The notes under the pieces were generated by a model. The model saw nothing but the letters and a program-made list of their open reading frames with translations, made no database searches and was not told the origin of the DNA. Positions 25,679 to 34,155 of a DNA stretch of 64,000 nt are shown piece by piece. Source of the DNA: Nostoc sp. 106C (GTDB lineage: Bacteria; Cyanobacteriota; Cyanobacteriia; Cyanobacteriales; Nostocaceae); NCBI RefSeq assembly GCF_002154725.1, contig NZ_MTAW01000151.1, positions 1 through 64,000 on the forward strand, given 5' to 3'. Made by a program: the position numbers and the translations under genes. Numbering within the stretch: the first letter of the stretch is position 1; every line of letters starts with the position of its first letter.

Positions 25679-28102
25679 TTATTGAACCACTGTCATCAAA
25701 GAAACCACACTTTCAGGAAATTGGCGCTTTAACGCTGGGAATACTGGGCAAGGTGCTTGTTCTTGTAAATTCTCTGGTTTACTCCATGTAAAGGGTGCTT
25801 TTTGCGCCGCAGACATCCACAACAACCGCTTGGCTCGTGTCATCGCAACGTAGAGTAAACGGTACTCCTCAGCAGTTTTTAGGTGTTTTGCGACCTCCCA
25901 AGCTTGAGACACTTCTGGAATGCGCGATTCGTTGTGCAAAGCAGCACGCACTTGGGCGCGAGCCACTTCTGATAAGGTAAAGTCGCCTAAAAATTGGCTT
26001 TGAGGTGGAACCCAAAACCGACCGGGAATTAAGTTTTCGTGGAGAAAGGGCAGAAAAACATAGTCCCAATCTAGGCCTTTGGCTTTGTGCATGGTGATAA
26101 TTGTCAGTTGACCATTACGGGTGTAACGCGCTTCTAAATCTTCTGTTTCTACAGCTTCAAAGCGTTCGGAACTGACAATTTCACTTAAAGCTGACAGCAT
26201 CGCTCCCATTGAACTATTACCAGCTATTTGCTGGTTTACCCGTTCTGCAAGTTTGTCAGCAGTTGCAAGTTCTGCTTGGTCGTAATTTAAAGCCAACGCT
26301 AAAAAGGAAATTAGCTGATATATCGGCAGTTCTAAGCGAGCGCGGAGTAAACTACGACATAAGTGTGAGGCTTTTTGGACTGTTTCTGATTGCGGTGCTG
26401 CCAAGGGGCCAGGATACAAAAATTCTTCTGGTAAACTGGCAAGAGCATTTAGATCTTGGGTGGGAACTAACTGGCGTTCCACCAATACTTCAAGCGCAGC
26501 TTTTAGGTAATCAGGTGAATGGGGGCGATCGCAAAATTGGAGTAATGCTAAAATTTCTTGGGGAATATGGGAACGGCGATCGCGTTCTCCGACATCGTAA
26601 AGTGTAATTTTATGTTCTTTACATATAGGTTCTAATGCCTCAGCTAACCATCTTCCTTGGCGATTTTCTCGTACTAACACTGCTGCACTAATTTTTGTTG
26701 GGTCTTGAGCAAATAACTCAATCACTCTCTGAGAAAGTAATTCGACGGTGTGATGAATATCACGGGGAGTGTACAGTTCTAGCCCTCTTCCTACTGGTGC
26801 GGGGTTAGCATCTTGTTGGGGGTCGCCAGTGTCTACAGGACGAATTCTCTGAGGACGGAAGGGAAGTGAAGCAATAGAGTCATGAGATGACTGTTGCATC
26901 TTGACTCCGTAAAAACTATTGATCCACTCCAGCGCAAAGTTAGCCGCTTCGATGATAATTCTCGTACTCCGCCCAGCTTGATCCATTGTTGCCAATCTTC
27001 GCAAGCGATCGCACTCTGCGCAAAATTGGCGAAAATAAATCGGATCGGCTGGGGTAAAAGTCGAGTTAATCGCCTGGTTAGGGTCGCCTACTCGTACTAA
27101 GTTGAGTCCTGAGTCCTGAGTTAAGAGTGCTGAGTTAGGAGTAAGAAGTGAAAGATTATCCCCCTTGTCCCCCTTGTCTTCCCCTAAATCGCTCGCCAAA
27201 ATTTCTAACAACCTTGTCTGTAATGGGCTAGAATCTTGGGCTTCGTCTTCAAAGACGGCGAAAACTTGGTTTTGCTCAATGCGGCGAGCGCTGTCGTTAT
27301 CTAGAACCCGCAACGCCGCTAAAATCATGTCGTCGTAGTCGATGAAGTCGCGCGATCGCATTAATTTTTGATATTGCTCATACAAGCCTGCGGCTACGTT
27401 TAAAATTCCGTATGGGTCTGTGGTTTGTTTACTCCACTGCCGTAAATCTTCAGGCGAAAGTCCTGAACTTTTGGCTTCATGAATTACCGTGGTCGCCAAG
27501 TCTGGCAATACTTCTGTCCGCAGCACCGATTGACGACGCAATCTTTCTGTTTCTTCTCCGTCAAATTGGCTACCTTCTAGTAAGCGTAAATAACTACTTT
27601 GATTGTTGGCAATCCACTGTTCTACGGCTGTACGGATGAAGCGATGGCTTTGAGTTGGTGTAATTAATGTGACGTTTTCTAGCTGTAACCCAGATAAGTC
27701 AGGATGGCGGCTGGCAATGTTCAATGCTAAACCATGCAAGGTATAGACAGCAAAGCCAATCTGAGGCAGAGATAATTGCTTTAAGTATTCACGAATTTTT
27801 AATTTAATATTAGCAGCGGCGGAACGTGTAAAAGTAACAACTACCAACTGGCGGCGCGAAGCGAGGCGCGACTGGGCAACACGTTCATACTGACGAGCGA
27901 TCGCGATCGCTGCTGCTGCTGCCATACCCGTAGATTTACCAGCACCAGGTACAGCAGAAACAGCTAAGGGGCCAGAATACCAGTCAGCCATTTGCTGTTG
28001 TCCGGGACGCAGACTATTGCGAATGCGTGCAATCGCCTCTTCCCGCAGGGTAGAAACAGGTGATTTATCAGATAATTCCGAATAGAGAAATTCTTGGGTC
28101 AC
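25679..28102 (-). CDS. UvrD/Rep-type ATP-dependent DNA helicase
   Basis: This superfamily 1A helicase (807 residues) has a Walker A motif AVPGAGKST (51-58), motif Ia VVTFTRSAA, motif II FEDEAQDSS, motif III VRVGDPNQAI, and the C-terminal motif ITMHKAKGLDWDYVFLP with LLYVAMTRAKRLLW. It probably unwinds or remodels DNA during repair or recombination. Residues about 307-333, between motifs II and III, are a translated dispersed repeat (DKGDKGD then LSLLTPNSALLTQDSG) that has kept the frame. Upstream of the ATG is a 152-base gap to the divergent HsdR-like gene. Confidence 0.9.
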   Translation of the reverse strand: MTQEFLYSELSDKSPVSTLREEAIARIRNSLRPGQQQMADWYSGPLAVSAVPGAGKSTGMAAAAAIAIARQYERVAQSRLASRRQLVVVTFTRSAAANIKLKIREYLKQLSLPQIGFAVYTLHGLALNIASRHPDLSGLQLENVTLITPTQSHRFIRTAVEQWIANNQSSYLRLLEGSQFDGEETERLRRQSVLRTEVLPDLATTVIHEAKSSGLSPEDLRQWSKQTTDPYGILNVAAGLYEQYQKLMRSRDFIDYDDMILAALRVLDNDSARRIEQNQVFAVFEDEAQDSSPLQTRLLEILASDLGEDKGDKGDNLSLLTPNSALLTQDSGLNLVRVGDPNQAINSTFTPADPIYFRQFCAECDRLRRLATMDQAGRSTRIIIEAANFALEWINSFYGVKMQQSSHDSIASLPFRPQRIRPVDTGDPQQDANPAPVGRGLELYTPRDIHHTVELLSQRVIELFAQDPTKISAAVLVRENRQGRWLAEALEPICKEHKITLYDVGERDRRSHIPQEILALLQFCDRPHSPDYLKAALEVLVERQLVPTQDLNALASLPEEFLYPGPLAAPQSETVQKASHLCRSLLRARLELPIYQLISFLALALNYDQAELATADKLAERVNQQIAGNSSMGAMLSALSEIVSSERFEAVETEDLEARYTRNGQLTIITMHKAKGLDWDYVFLPFLHENLIPGRFWVPPQSQFLGDFTLSEVARAQVRAALHNESRIPEVSQAWEVAKHLKTAEEYRLLYVAMTRAKRLLWMSAAQKAPFTWSKPENLQEQAPCPVFPALKRQFPESVVSLMTVVQ
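27103..27185 (-). repeat. dispersed repeat inserted in frame in the helicase gene
   Basis: The plus strand reads GAGTCCTGAGTCCTGAGTT, AGAGTGCTGAGTTAGGAGT and then CCCCCTTGTCCCCCTTGTCTTCCCC. The same kinds of units appear in intergenic DNA at about 4029-4082 and 30345-30365. The insert is a multiple of three and encodes a low-complexity loop between helicase motifs II and III. Confidence 0.65.
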
Positions 28103-28254
28103 TTACTTGCCTAATACTCTTGCTAGTTTTTTCCCAAATTATCAAACCTTTTAGTACTATCTTCTTCCATATATAGGACAGGATTTAACATATCGCGTCC
28201 ATTTTCTAGTTCAGCTATTATAATACAGATGTATTTATTATTCACCAATTAATT

Positions 28255-28878
28255 ATGGTACAAACAATCCAAGCGCGGGATATCAGCCTTTACGAACTAG
28301 AAGAAAAATTTGGTTTGCAATTGGTTACAAATGCTGATTTTTTTCCTGAATGGACAAATGATTTACCATCGGTGAATGATGCAGAATTTTTCTCGCTCGA
28401 ACGAGTTAAAAGTAACTATTTAAATTTAACTCAACGGCGTCCCATGTCAGAAGAAGCAGTGAAGATGGTAGTGCTATCTCCACTGCTTGATTTAGCAGGT
28501 TTTTATCAGCCACCTTTTGAAATTGAAACTGAAAAATCTACTGAGATTTCTGCTGTAGATGAAAGCATAATAGTCAAAGGTAACATTGATGTTTTGGTAA
28601 TTCAAAAACGTCTAGTAGTACTAATTATTGAATCTAAAAGCACTAAATTTGATGTCTTAACCGCATTACCCCAAGCACTTGCTTATATGCTTGATGCTCC
28701 CAATATTGAACGACCAACGTTTGGGTTACTTGTCAACGGTAGAGAGTTTGTTTTTGTTAAGCTAGTTCAGCAAGAAAAGCCTAAATATGCTCGTTCTTAT
28801 GCATTATCAATTGAACGAGATGCAGAATTCCAACAGGTACTAAGTGTATTAAAACGCATTGGTCAATTAATTTTATAA
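28255..28878 (+). CDS. solo HsdR N-terminal-like PD-(D/E)XK protein
   Basis: The 207-residue protein resembles the N-terminal nuclease domain of type I restriction R subunits. The presumed active-site residues are Asp112 in GNIDVLVI and Glu126-x-Lys128 in LIIESKS. The upstream helix EEAVKMVVLSPLLDLAGFY and the QALAYML motif downstream match the family. It lacks helicase domains and no hsdM or hsdS gene is nearby, so it is not a working type I system. Such solo proteins are common and uncharacterised in cyanobacteria. ATG 28255 follows an AT-rich leader. Confidence 0.8.
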   Translation: MVQTIQARDISLYELEEKFGLQLVTNADFFPEWTNDLPSVNDAEFFSLERVKSNYLNLTQRRPMSEEAVKMVVLSPLLDLAGFYQPPFEIETEKSTEISAVDESIIVKGNIDVLVIQKRLVVLIIESKSTKFDVLTALPQALAYMLDAPNIERPTFGLLVNGREFVFVKLVQQEKPKYARSYALSIERDAEFQQVLSVLKRIGQLIL

Positions 28879-29123
28879 ACGCACACAAGATAAATTTGAC
28901 CCGACTTGGATACATAATGCTATTGAAGAAACACTTAATGAAGTGACAACTATCACCCCTAATTGCAAGCAATGTAGCGGGAGCATTTCAGATTCACTAA
29001 TGAGACTTGCTGTTTTGATTCTCCTGGTTTCTGCAAGCATGCGAAGGTAGAGGATCGGGATATCCAAAAAGTTTCAATCCTTATCCTCTCAATCTTCTGC
29101 GCCTCTGTCACAATTCCCAAACT

Positions 29124-30209
29124 CTATTCGTCAATCTGCCAGGAATCCTTGGTCAATTCTTCGTCAAGGATTTTCTTAGGACGCAAGATGATAATAATCT
29201 TTCCTAACAGGGGAATTTCTGGTTCAGTTTCAAACCACTGAATATCTAATTCTCCAGAATTCTCTACTATAAAGTAGCTAGAAGCATCCCATTGGCGTTG
29301 GGCGCGATCTACGACTAGTAGCACTTGTCCGGGCTGATTTTGTATTTGATTGGGCAGGCGATCGCTAGTAGCTAAAATCACTACTGGATCTTCGGCACTC
29401 AACAGCACTTGCCAACCTGGTAATGGCACCCAAGCTTGTTCGCCAGTAAATTTGACCATCCGAAATGGTTGAATTTCTGTCACTAAAGGCACCGCTTTTA
29501 AATCGTTGGGTGCCAATGGCAACTCACCAACTACAGGTACAATTCTGGGTAACTCTTCCTCAGACTCTAGGCGGTAAAAGGGTAACAGTGGAGCCGGACG
29601 CTTAGGAACAACAGTAAAATCTGTAAGTAACTGTTCTATTTGTTTTCTAGCAGTTTGCGTATGGGCAAATCGTAAGCCTTTGGCAATCAGACGCGATCGC
29701 TCTTGTAAATCTGTGTTTTGGCGTGCCAGTTTCCATGTACTGTAGGCAACAGCATCACCCGGATGGGCAGAAAATCCTTCTGGCAAATGGCGGAAACGGG
29801 AGAACTCTTTAATAGCTTTGGCTATTTCCCGTGCTTCATCCATGTCAAGTTTGTGCTGGAAAGTCAGATCAGCAGCGGCGGCGCGTTCTTCGTGGGTAAG
29901 CAAGCGTAACTCATATAAAATATCACTGCCGCGTGTGGCGTAATGCGATCGCGTCGCTTCTGATGCGCCACCTTGTTCTAAAGAATTATAAACTTGGGAA
30001 CCAACAACCACCTGATTTTGCTGAATCGGCTCAAATCCAGTTGCCTCAAAAATATCTTGGGGATTATAACCAGCTTTTTGCAAATAGGCGATCGCTTGAC
30101 CCCATTCCACCCAATTACCTTGCTTTTGTCTTAACTTTCGCAGTAACTCTTGGGCAGTATCTAAATCAGCGTTATTAGGATTTTGAAAGTTGGGTGGTAG
30201 ATCAGTCAT
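29124..30209 (-). CDS. raf1: Rubisco accumulation factor 1
   Basis: Raf1 is a dimeric chaperone that helps assemble RbcL dimers into the L8 core of form I Rubisco. The N-terminal alpha domain (about 1-200) has NWVEWGQAIAYLQKAGYNPQDIFEATGFEPIQQNQV, LYELRLLTHEERAAAADL and RFRHLPEGFSAHPGDAVAYS-type segments. The C-terminal beta domain (about 225-345) contains LLPFYRLESEEELPRIVPVVGELP and WQVLLSAEDPVVILATSDRLP. I chose ATG 30209 (MTDLPPNF, 361 residues). The longer frame to 30290 would add residues encoded by repeat DNA. Confidence 0.95.
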   Translation of the reverse strand: MTDLPPNFQNPNNADLDTAQELLRKLRQKQGNWVEWGQAIAYLQKAGYNPQDIFEATGFEPIQQNQVVVGSQVYNSLEQGGASEATRSHYATRGSDILYELRLLTHEERAAAADLTFQHKLDMDEAREIAKAIKEFSRFRHLPEGFSAHPGDAVAYSTWKLARQNTDLQERSRLIAKGLRFAHTQTARKQIEQLLTDFTVVPKRPAPLLPFYRLESEEELPRIVPVVGELPLAPNDLKAVPLVTEIQPFRMVKFTGEQAWVPLPGWQVLLSAEDPVVILATSDRLPNQIQNQPGQVLLVVDRAQRQWDASSYFIVENSGELDIQWFETEPEIPLLGKIIIILRPKKILDEELTKDSWQIDE

Positions 30210-30652
30210 AAGCAAATAACTTGAAAATAGGGAACAGGGAACGGGGAACAGGTGAAGCAGTGCGGTCTTGGGGGTTTCCCCCATGAGCAACTGCTGTTAG
30301 CGCAGCGGTAGCGAGGTACGAGCGTCACCCGAAGGGGAACGGGGACAGGAAGGACAAGGGGGATAAATAACTAATGACAAATGCCCAATGCCCCATACCC
30401 ATTTTCATACTTGCTGGTGTACTAAAGTTTATTGGGTAATTAATATTTCATCAGCAAATCTTATTTTATAGGAAAAAAGCCTGAAACTCAGGTGCTTGTA
30501 TACAGGTATAAATTTGCTATGGTAATTATTCAGGTTTAGTTCAACTGCTCTTCAGGTACATCCGCAAATTTTCGCAAGGCTGGTAGTTTATTATCGACTA
30601 GACTTGGTATGGAATATAACAAGATAGTAAATATTTAACGGACTTAACTTTT
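30210..30652. other. intergenic repeat cluster between raf1 and a response regulator
   Basis: It is divergent promoter DNA filled with dispersed repeats: GGAACAGGGAACGGGGAACAGG at about 30232, a GCAGTGCGGTCTTGGGGGTTTCCCCC block at about 30257 whose flanks resemble the GGGCGG repeat family, and GGACAAGGGGGATAAATAACTAATGAC with AATGCCCAATGCCCC at about 30350. No gene is seen. Confidence 0.6.
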
Positions 30653-31597
30653 ATGGATACTGCCAGCCTGGAAACTAATACAGATCGTCGCCAATTACGG
30701 ACTTTAGAAAGACCGAAAAAACTCAAAATCCTTGTAGTTGATGATGAACCGGACAATCTGGATCTGCTGTATCGTACCTTTCGCCGAGATTTTAATGTAC
30801 TTAAAGCTGATAGCGGCATGACCGCCTTGCAAATGTTGGCAGCCGAAGGGGAAGTTGCGGTGATCATCTCTGATCAGCGAATGCCAGAAATGAAAGGTAC
30901 TGAGTTTCTCAGCAAGACTGTACCTCAGTTCCCAGATACAGTCAGGATTATTTTGACTGGCTTTACAGATATTGAAGACTTGGTGGAGGCAATTAATGCT
31001 GGGCAAGTCTACAAATACATCACCAAACCTTGGGACCCAGGGGAACTGAAGGCTGTAGTTCAAAGGGCAGCCGAAACCTATGACTTACTGAAGCAACGCA
31101 CCGAAGAATTGCGCTGTGCCAATGCCCAAATGGCATTGCTGACTGTATTGGTAGAGGTAACGCAAGCAGCTAATAGTTTACAAGAAACTCTGATACCAAT
31201 TGCTACTGCGTTTAGCAACAGCTTTGGGGCTGATAGCTGTATTCTGCAACTAATTGAAGGCAATGCTCTGAGTGCGACTCATGGATCTTACAGTTATGGC
31301 GGTACTGTAGAAAACTGGCTAGCACAAGACCCACTGGTGAGCGAGGCGATCGCTACTGGGCAACTGCAAGTATCGTTAAATGTATCTAAAGAGCAAAAAT
31401 TAGCTGGTGTTGCTCATTACCAGCAGTCTGGTGTACAAGCACACTTAATTATTCCAATTGCTTACCGTCACAAAGTTATGGGAGTTTTATCTCTACAGTG
31501 GAAACAACCTCACACTTTGCGAGAAGATGAACTTAAGCTAATTCACTTATCAGCACAATTGGTAGCGATCGCTCTGACTAGCAGCTGTTGCGGTTAA
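30653..31597 (+). CDS. response regulator with REC and GAF domains
   Basis: The receiver domain (about residues 23-145) has the acidic pair Asp30-Asp31, phospho-acceptor Asp74 in IISDQRMPEMKG, and the conserved Lys in YITKPWDPGEL. A short coiled stretch (QRAAETYDLLKQRTEEL) leads to a GAF domain (about 165-312) with CILQLIEG near its start and VMGVLSLQW near its end. There is no DNA-binding domain, so output is probably ligand sensing or protein contact. No cognate kinase is adjacent. The ATG at 30653 fits the start of the family. Confidence 0.9.
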   Translation: MDTASLETNTDRRQLRTLERPKKLKILVVDDEPDNLDLLYRTFRRDFNVLKADSGMTALQMLAAEGEVAVIISDQRMPEMKGTEFLSKTVPQFPDTVRIILTGFTDIEDLVEAINAGQVYKYITKPWDPGELKAVVQRAAETYDLLKQRTEELRCANAQMALLTVLVEVTQAANSLQETLIPIATAFSNSFGADSCILQLIEGNALSATHGSYSYGGTVENWLAQDPLVSEAIATGQLQVSLNVSKEQKLAGVAHYQQSGVQAHLIIPIAYRHKVMGVLSLQWKQPHTLREDELKLIHLSAQLVAIALTSSCCG

Positions 31598-31781
31598 CTA
31601 GACATTTAGTTAAGAGTTAATAGTCTGGAGTCGAATGCTCAAATTTTGGCTGTTGAACGCTAGATGCTACTCTACCGGAAGCAGCACTTCCCAGGTCTAC
31701 GGGCGTCTATAAGCTGGTAAGCCGACAGCAGTTGCTTTAATGTACTGCCCTCTTGACAGTTGACTCTTGACTTTTTGACTA

Positions 31782-32474
31782 ATGACTCACGAAATTCGCG
31801 CTATTTTTGATCGTATTGCTCCTGTTTATGACCAGTTGAATGATTGGTTGAGTTTAGGACAACACCGCATTTGGAAGGCAATGGCAATCAAATGGAGCAA
31901 CCCTCAGCCTGGAGATATTTGCCTAGATTTATGTTGCGGGAGTGGCGACATCGCTATAGGTTTAGCAAGGCACGTGGGAGCCACAGGACAGGTATACGGA
32001 GTGGACTTCTCCTCAAACCTGCTAGCGATGGCTAAAGAACGCTCTCAAAGACATTACCTGCAACCAATTATTACCTGGGTTGAGGCTGATGTCCTCGATT
32101 TACCTTTTGAGGACAACAAATTTGACGCTGCAACAATGGGCTATGGTTTAAGAAATGTTAAAGATATTCCCCGCAGTCTCAAAGAGCTGTACCGCGTTCT
32201 CAAGCCTGGTGCCAAAGCCGCAATTTTAGATTTTCATCGACCGGAAAATCCGCAGCTGCGATCGTTTCAACAATGGTATCTAGAAAATATTGTTGTACCA
32301 GCAGCAACCCAGTTGGGAGTAAAAGAAGAATACGCCTATATCAGCCCCAGCTTAGATCGTTTTCCCATTGGCAAAGAGCAAGTAGAATTAGCTTCTCAAG
32401 TTGGTTTTGCTGCCGCCACACACTACCCCATTGCGAACGGTATGATGGGAGTGCTGGTAGTTAGTAAATTTTAG
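31782..32474 (+). CDS. menG: demethyl(phyllo)quinone C-methyltransferase, MenG/UbiE family
   Basis: This SAM-dependent enzyme methylates the naphthoquinone ring in the last step of phylloquinone synthesis in cyanobacteria. The start IRAIFDRIAPVYDQLNDWLSLGQHRIWK and motif I LDLCCGSGDIAIGLA (residues about 43-57) are family signatures. So are MGYGLRNVKDIPRSLKELYRVLKPGAKAAILDF and the closing YPIANGMMGVLVV. The length of 230 residues is normal. Other bacteria call the bifunctional form ubiE; menG suits a cyanobacterium. No quinone gene is adjacent. Confidence 0.93.
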   Translation: MTHEIRAIFDRIAPVYDQLNDWLSLGQHRIWKAMAIKWSNPQPGDICLDLCCGSGDIAIGLARHVGATGQVYGVDFSSNLLAMAKERSQRHYLQPIITWVEADVLDLPFEDNKFDAATMGYGLRNVKDIPRSLKELYRVLKPGAKAAILDFHRPENPQLRSFQQWYLENIVVPAATQLGVKEEYAYISPSLDRFPIGKEQVELASQVGFAAATHYPIANGMMGVLVVSKF

Positions 32475-32790
32475 ATTTTAAATTTTGGGTTGTAGTGTAC
32501 TGCTAAAGAAACAGAAACTTTTGAATGCACAATTCAACTATTTAATCTAAAATTCTTTTGGGAAAGTTTGCTAGGTTGGGAGACAATGCAGGGCTACCTC
32601 CTAACACGCCAGTTTGCACAAAGGGGAGGCAGTCCATTGGGCGGCTTTGCCGACTTGTTCGCTGGAAGCGTTCCCGTTCCCCGAAGGGGTTGCCGAAGGC
32701 TAGGGTAGGAACTGCCGTGGGAAACCCCATAAGCGACTGGCTCATCTTTTCGCCAAGTTCAAAATCCAAAATTGGTAAGTCCAAAATTCT
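32475..32790. other. intergenic region with GGGCGG-family repeat
   Basis: Between menG and the DUF445 gene. A long dispersed repeat occupies about 32575-32735 (listed separately). A short AAAATCCAAAATTGG/TAAGTCCAAAATT duplication lies just before the DUF445 start. No gene is seen. Confidence 0.55.
32575..32735. repeat. interspersed repeat, GGGCGG...GCCGACTTG family
   Basis: The core CATTGGGCGGCTTTGCCGAC, TTGTTCGCTGGAAGCGTTCC and CGTTCCCCGAAGGGGTTGCC is flanked by inverted pieces such as GGGCTACCTCC. Related cores occur at about 25550, 30257, 40085 and 54300, two of them in or next to coding sequence. Confidence 0.6.
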
Positions 32791-34029
32791 GTGGATTGGT
32801 CTCATTTGTGGCTTTATATATCACCCCCCGTAGTAGGTGGAATCATTGGCTATTTCACGAATGATATAGCTATTAAAATGTTATTTCGCCCCTACCGAGC
32901 CATTTATATTGGTAAGCAAAGATTACCGTTTACACCTGGATTGATTCCTCGTAACCAGGAACGTCTGGCTCTAAAAATTTCTAACACAATTATGGGGTCA
33001 CTTTTGACACCAGAGGAATTGCAAAATTTAGCACGCCGTCTGTTACAAACAGAACGGGTACAAGCAGCAATTTTGTGGTTGTTAAAACTAGCGCTCGACC
33101 AAATTAACTCAGAGGAAAAAAATCAAAAAAGTGCCAAAATTGTAGCAGGAATTTTGCGTGATTTATTAGGTGAATCATTGCCAAGGCTCCTAAAAGTTTT
33201 AGCTCGGCGCGAAGACTTTTTAGAAGTACAAATAAATCAAATTTTTGACCAAGTACTGCTGGAATTTCAACTGAGTGAAGAACAATCTAAAAGACTAGCC
33301 GATTGGTTATTAGAAGTAGTTTTACCGCCAGATGCGCTGCGGCAGACTATAGTTGATTTTTTGACCGATCGCACAATTCAAACTATTGATGAAAGCTTTC
33401 GGGAAAAGACCAGCGGCACTTATTGGGTAGTCGCAAATTTGTTTGGTTTACGCAATACTCTCACCAGAGTGCGAACTTTTTGCTTAGATGAAAAAGAGGC
33501 AAGCAATGCTCGGTTAAAAGAATTGATTCAAGAATTGCAGATGCGCGATCGCGTCAAGAAATTATTGCAAAATTTATCCTTGCAAAACTTGCCGGTGGGG
33601 ACAGTACGGCAATTACGAAAAACTACTAGAGAAAGTGTCCGTCACTACCTGCAATCAAGTGGTAGCGATTTGTTACAAGGATTAACTGACTCAGTTGATT
33701 GGGAAAATATTGCTTCCTTGCTACTAAATCGTCTGAATAACTCACCTGTAGTTAATAGTTCATTAGAAGTAGTGAGTCAAGAATTAGCTCTTATTTTAGA
33801 GCGATATTTAGAAAAAGATTTAGAAGCAATTGTGGCTCAGGTAATTCCAATTTTATCCATCGATCAGGTAATTGTTGACCGTGTAAAATCAACTTCACCC
33901 GCTGATTTAGAGGCGGCAATTGAAGGTATTGTCAAAAATGAATTGCAGGCAATTGTGACTTTAGGCGGTGTTTTAGGTGTGATTGTCGGTATAGGACAAA
34001 CAGTATTTTTGCTGTTGAATCAACAATAA
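32791..34029 (+). CDS. DUF445 family membrane-associated protein
   Basis: The N-terminus has a hydrophobic segment with the family signature [24 protein letters not shown], then [20 protein letters not shown] long, mostly helical middle follows and the C-terminus closes with a second hydrophobic helix ([23 protein letters not shown]). The length of 412 residues is normal. DUF445 proteins have no established biochemical role. GTG at 32791 is taken as the start because the membrane segment begins soon after; no better ATG is available upstream. Confidence 0.87.
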   Translation: MDWSHLWLYISPPVVGGIIGYFTNDIAIKMLFRPYRAIYIGKQRLPFTPGLIPRNQERLALKISNTIMGSLLTPEELQNLARRLLQTERVQAAILWLLKLALDQINSEEKNQKSAKIVAGILRDLLGESLPRLLKVLARREDFLEVQINQIFDQVLLEFQLSEEQSKRLADWLLEVVLPPDALRQTIVDFLTDRTIQTIDESFREKTSGTYWVVANLFGLRNTLTRVRTFCLDEKEASNARLKELIQELQMRDRVKKLLQNLSLQNLPVGTVRQLRKTTRESVRHYLQSSGSDLLQGLTDSVDWENIASLLLNRLNNSPVVNSSLEVVSQELALILERYLEKDLEAIVAQVIPILSIDQVIVDRVKSTSPADLEAAIEGIVKNELQAIVTLGGVLGVIVGIGQTVFLLLNQQ

Positions 34030-34155
34030 GTTGTGGGAAATAAACAGGGAACAGGCAATAACAAAAAAGGTATGTATAAATAAATGTAGGGTGGGCAATG
34101 CCCACCAAAATCCGGATATGCTGGGCATTGATCGTTATAGAAGTCTTACACTTAC

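Noticed and set aside
28879-29050. Open stretch after the HsdR-like gene (KRTQDKFDPTWIHNAIEE and on)
   Set aside because: It has no start codon and no recognised family; it could be a former extension of the upstream gene but the evidence is too thin.
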